A stretch of 48,390 nt of DNA, taken from assembly GCA_003141795.1 (NCBI GenBank), contig PLNO01000351.1, forward strand, positions 28,920-77,309, read 5' to 3'. Positions within the stretch are counted from its first letter, which is position 1. Each line of letters begins with the position of its first letter. The stretch comes from Spirochaetaceae bacterium. GTDB lineage: Bacteria > Spirochaetota > Spirochaetia > SZUA-6 > Fen-1364. The notes under the pieces were generated by a model. That model was not told the DNA's origin. It worked only from the letters and a program-made list of their open reading frames with translations, and made no database searches. Positions 47,533-48,390 of the stretch are shown here, one piece after another. The translations under genes were made by a program, and so were the position numbers.

Positions 47533-48390
47533 GTCGTGCTCCCTTCCTGTTCAGCCCTCGCCGCGCCCGTAACGGTGACGAGCCGCGGATCGATGCCGGA
47601 CGCCCGCGCCTCGTCGCCCAGCAGGGCGAGCTCGTTCCGGCTCATGAGCGGGGTCTGGGCGAGCTGCCAGGGGATGCCCAGCCGTGCGTACTGGTCCCGG
47701 CAGAGGTTGTTGAACGCGCACAGCTCCCACCGCTCGACAGCACCGTCGAGGTGTTCTGCGATGAACGCGCCGATGGCCCGCAGGTTCCTTCCCGTGGCGG
47801 TCATGCCCGGAATCAGCGGCGTGCGGATCCACAGCCGCGGGCCGCCCGTCGCGTGCATCGAGGTGATCCTCCTGAGATTGCTGAGGATGACGTCGTTCTC
47901 CCGGGAAGTGAAAGCCCGGTGCGCCGACGGATCCATCAGCTTCAGGTCGTAGAGGATCAGGTCGACGTCGTCGACAATCGAAGCCAGGCTCGACTCCGAA
48001 GCGAACCCGCACGTGTCCACCGCGGTGGACACACCGTGTGCCTTCAGCGCGCGCAGCACTGCGGCGGTGAAGGCCGGCTGCGCCAGGGGCTCTCCTCCGG
48101 AGAGCGTCACGCCGCCACCCGATCGCTCGTAGTAGGCGCGGTCCTTCAACAATTCACCGACGAGCTCGTCGACGCCCACCCGCCGGCCCACGACCTGAAG
48201 GGCATTGGACGGGCAGTCCTCCGCGCAGCGCCCGCAGCCCTGGCAGCGCGAGCGGTCGATGCGCACGCCGCCGCTCGCGTCGAACGAAAGACACCCGCGG
48301 GGGCAGGAGGCGGCGCACGACCTGCAGCCCATGCAGCGAGCGGAAAACCATTGCAGCTCGGGCGTGCCGGAAATACTTTCGAGGTTGTGA
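47529..48390 (-). CDS. Glycyl-radical-enzyme activating radical SAM protein, N-terminus beyond window edge
   Basis: The frame stays open to the window edge, so the N-terminal CxxxCxxC radical-SAM cluster motif is not seen. Visible: a two-cluster ferredoxin insert (CMGCRSCAASCPRGC and CQGCGRCAEDCP), the activase hallmark GGGVTLSGGEPLAQ, DTCGFA, LILYDLKLMDP and RTPLIPGMT. These enzymes use SAM to install the glycyl radical on a partner such as a dehydratase or C-S/C-N lyase of the pyruvate-formate-lyase family. The partner gene is not in the window and probably lies just beyond it. The two following genes overlap or abut it. Confidence 0.93.
   Translation of the reverse strand, partial: HNLESISGTPELQWFSARCMGCRSCAASCPRGCLSFDASGGVRIDRSRCQGCGRCAEDCPSNALQVVGRRVGVDELVGELLKDRAYYERSGGGVTLSGGEPLAQPAFTAAVLRALKAHGVSTAVDTCGFASESSLASIVDDVDLILYDLKLMDPSAHRAFTSRENDVILSNLRRITSMHATGGPRLWIRTPLIPGMTATGRNLRAIGAFIAEHLDGAVERWELCAFNNLCRDQYARLGIPWQLAQTPLMSRNELALLGDEARASGIDPRLVTVTGAARAEQEGSTT

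Overview
The window is 48.4 kb of GC-rich bacterial chromosome (roughly 64% G+C by eye). It has about fifty genes packed end to end, mostly in tight operons with 4-base start/stop overlaps. I saw no rRNA, tRNA, CRISPR array, transposase or phage gene. The best guess for the host is a spirochaete. One periplasmic binding protein carries the FAAGGKEG-type sequence after its signal peptide that is common in that phylum. The mixture of ribose-type ABC importers, LytS/YesN-type two-component genes and small lipoproteins also fits. No marker gene fixes the taxonomy.

Layout. 1-7.6 kb: the end of a 5'-nucleotidase, a 4Fe-4S aldo/keto reductase, Lnt, a DtxR-family regulator, a MobA-like nucleotidyltransferase, 3-hexulose-6-phosphate synthase (HPS) and an FGGY sugar kinase. 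7.8-13.2 kb: an Lrp-type regulator, a DUF917 protein, a hydantoinase/oxoprolinase A-like protein, an NCS1 nucleobase/hydantoin permease and a creatininase-family amidase, which together look like a cyclic-amide module. 13.2-17.9 kb: a complete branched-chain-type (Liv) ABC importer. 18-24.3 kb: a ribose-type ABC importer, 6-phospho-3-hexuloisomerase (PHI), deoxyribose-phosphate aldolase and adenosine deaminase, a pentose/nucleoside salvage block. 24.3-29 kb: small lipoproteins, an AraC-Ogt fusion, a double-HTH regulator, and a methyltransferase-sirtuin pair. 29-32.1 kb: a LytS-type kinase facing a YesN-type regulator that is co-transcribed with a degenerate kinase-like protein. 32.3-37 kb: a second ribose-type ABC operon ending in a URO-D-family protein. 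37-43.7 kb: a third ribose-type ABC operon, led by a GntR/HutC repressor, containing an FGGY kinase and a TrpA homologue with no TrpB. 43.9-48.4 kb: an ASRT-family protein with a creatinase-like M24 protein, then a radical-SAM glycyl-radical-enzyme activase (cut by the window edge), an FMN split-barrel-like protein and a DUF4432 epimerase.

Together the genes describe a heterotroph that scavenges sugars, nucleosides and small cyclic amides. Imported ketoses would be phosphorylated by the FGGY kinases. DeoC, the HPS/PHI pair and possibly the TrpA-like protein would then pass carbon to central metabolism.

Three things stand out. First, the TrpA homologue keeps both catalytic residues at the canonical positions but sits in a sugar operon without TrpB. 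Second, homologues of two mitochondrial lysine-modifying enzymes (an ATPSCKMT/FAM173-type methyltransferase and a SIRT4-type sirtuin) lie four bases apart. Third, at least seven genes have -10 boxes ending 4-12 bases before the start codon with no ribosome-binding site, which implies leaderless or near-leaderless mRNAs.
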